Origin: Thermoplasmata archaeon
GTDB lineage: Archaea; Thermoplasmatota; Thermoplasmata; Thermoplasmatales; Thermoplasmataceae
DNA: 24,992 bases
Direction: 5' to 3'
NCBI GenBank assembly: GCA_021806355.1
Contig: JAJZXT010000085.1
Coordinates: 1 to 24,992, forward strand
Position numbers and translations under genes: made by a program. The notes under the pieces are model-generated. The model was not told the DNA's origin. It worked only from the letters and a program-made list of their open reading frames with translations, and made no database searches. Numbering within the stretch: position 1 is the first letter of the stretch; each line of letters begins with the position of its first letter. Of the stretch, positions 23,915-24,992 are shown in pieces.

Positions 23915-24183
23915 CTAAATCACCCGTTCTAATATCGTTTCTTCTGAAGTTTTTTCATTAATGCGTGTCATTGCGCCAAGAGGAACCACATCAATCCGAA
24001 GAGTCGCGCAGATACCAAGAAACGAAAAGCCTGCCTGTGCTCTGTTTTGATTTGGAACGGGACCATATCCATCATGCTAACCAGTAAAAATTGTATAGTA
24101 GGTTAGAATATAAATATTACCATCTTTTTTAATTTTGCCGGTTAGGTTAATAATATGGATGAATTATAGTAATACGTGATCGG
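23915..24183. other. Divergent intergenic region of the broken MFS gene and CGNR regulator
   Basis: No gene is seen. TTAATAATAT at 24148-24157 lies 27-36 nt before the CGNR gene ATG and is its likely TATA box. AATATAAATATT near 24108-24118 is a second AT-rich candidate. Confidence 0.4.
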
Positions 24184-24828
24184 ATGGAATGGTTGCTAAG
24201 ATCTGGAGTTGGGCAAAAGAGTGATCAGCCGGTATGCATATCTCTGACCAATACACTAGAATGGCGCTCAGGCAAGCACCCGAAAGAATTTCTGCATAAT
24301 TATGTAGACATTCTTACATGGGCAAGGAAACGTGGAGCGATTCCAAACGAACTCGCTGTCGGAATGAGTTTATACGCATCTGAGCACCCCTCAGACGCAG
24401 AAAAAGTCCTGTCGGATGCAAAAAGGAAAAGGGAAATGATTTATAGAATATTTTCAAGTCTGGCGCACCATCTTGAGCCTAATTCTGACGATGTTAAAGA
24501 GTTGAATGAAATTTTGTTGAATGTCTTAACTAGAGCGCAAATTGCTTGGAATGGCTCCAGATTTGTGTTGGAATGGAATACAAAAGCACAAGATCTGAAT
24601 TGCGTTCTGTGGGAACCAATTGTATCTGCAGCCGATTTGTTGATTTCGGTTGAAATAAACAGGGTGAAGGAGTGTGCGAATGAGGAGGAGGGTTGTGGAT
24701 TCCTGTTCCTTGACGAGAGCAAGAACTTGAGTAGAAAATGGTGTTCCATGGCGGAATGCGGAAACAGATCAAAAGCGAGGAGGTTTCAACAAAAACAGAA
24801 TATGAGGGGGCGTGAGATGCAATCATAA
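24184..24828 (+). CDS. CGNR zinc-finger protein (ABATE-type, putative stress-induced regulator)
   Basis: The 214-residue protein matches the two-domain layout of this family: an N-terminal ABATE ligand-sensing-like domain (from about ISLTNTLEWRSG, 19-30) and a C-terminal CGNR zinc finger. The presumed zinc ligands are C164, C171, C187 and C192, within WCSMAECGNRSKARRF. The first knuckle has an extra residue or two (CANEEEGC, against the usual CANEDC). It is thought to bind DNA. In bacteria such genes often neighbour MFS efflux pumps, and here the divergent neighbour is a broken MFS gene, so it has probably lost its target. It may have come by transfer from bacteria. Confidence 0.85.
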   Translation: MEWLLRSGVGQKSDQPVCISLTNTLEWRSGKHPKEFLHNYVDILTWARKRGAIPNELAVGMSLYASEHPSDAEKVLSDAKRKREMIYRIFSSLAHHLEPNSDDVKELNEILLNVLTRAQIAWNGSRFVLEWNTKAQDLNCVLWEPIVSAADLLISVEINRVKECANEEEGCGFLFLDESKNLSRKWCSMAECGNRSKARRFQQKQNMRGREMQS

Positions 24829-24888
24829 TCTCCTAATAACTTGGAATTCAGTGGCTTGAAGAGGTTTATTTGGGCATTCTTGAAATCT

Positions 24889-24921
24889 ATGGACCGGTCG
24901 GGGTTTGCTTAATGTTTTAAG
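24889..24921 (+). repeat. 33-bp repeat with two palindromes, copy 2
   Basis: This is the same as 21634-21666 except one A-to-G change. It lies about 60 bp after the CGNR gene. The rest of 24829-24992 shows no gene. Confidence 0.8.
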
Positions 24922-24992
24922 GGAATACTTTCTTCTGTACATGGGCAAAAGGAAACTATCCATTATCTCATAATGCCTAAGCATTATTCGAC

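Noticed and set aside
1..24992. CRISPR array, tRNA or rRNA genes
   Set aside because: I saw no regularly spaced repeats, no tRNA T-arm/acceptor pattern outside coding sequence, and no rRNA-like conserved blocks.

Overview
The window looks like an accessory stretch of a Thermoplasmata (Thermoplasmatales-type) archaeal chromosome. The sequence is AT-rich and has archaeal TATA boxes about 25-35 nt upstream of starts, several apparently leaderless genes and sparse Shine-Dalgarno (SD) sites. It also carries an archaeal Hjc-type Holliday junction resolvase, an acetyl-CoA-synthetase-like ligase, NitT/TauT-like transport genes and PIN/RelE toxin modules. The lineage is inferred from gene style; I have no marker gene that fixes genus or species.

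Layout. 1-260: left end of an IS200/IS605-type element with the N-terminus of tnpB on the minus strand. 364-5521: metabolic block of class-III aminotransferase, a convergent Hjc resolvase, then an MFS carrier followed by an AMP-forming acyl-CoA ligase. 5522-6200: gene-poor, with a possible tnpB tail. 6217-7818 (minus): a secreted or surface protein with a duplicated N-terminal segment, followed by a small membrane protein. 8166-8362: a MITE-like element. 8403-11261: a small DUF6015-like protein, an ABC ATPase whose 5' end has no ordinary in-frame start, and a permease made of two fused membrane domains. 11284-13068: a complete IS1634/IS4-type insertion sequence with 19-bp inverted ends. 13083-13550 (minus): a free-standing AAA-associated domain that is normally the C-terminus of NitT/TauT-type ATPases. 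13679-15216 (minus): an MFS carrier and a small anchored protein. 15528-20011: a heterodimeric ABC exporter and an APH/choline-kinase-like phosphotransferase in one operon. 20090-22445: a decaying island with a SnoaL-like pseudogene, a RelBE module, an antitoxin scrap, the intact SnoaL-like paralogue and a VapBC module. 22657-23914 (minus): an MFS efflux gene broken by three frameshifts and a stop. 24184-24828: a CGNR zinc-finger regulator.

How genes may work together. The ATPase, fused permease and separate AAA-associated protein probably form one importer whose regulatory domain is encoded apart from the ATPase. The two half-exporters have complementary active and degenerate ATP sites and therefore likely form one heterodimeric pump, with the kinase-like protein suggesting a detoxification or resistance unit. 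The CGNR regulator probably once controlled the divergent, now broken, MFS gene.

Most noteworthy items: the split importer, the MITE with 12-bp inverted ends and 8-bp target duplication, the secreted protein/membrane protein pair that could be a toxin-immunity unit, the duplicated SnoaL region flanking a toxin-antitoxin module, and a 33-bp double-palindrome repeat found twice plus one worn copy.
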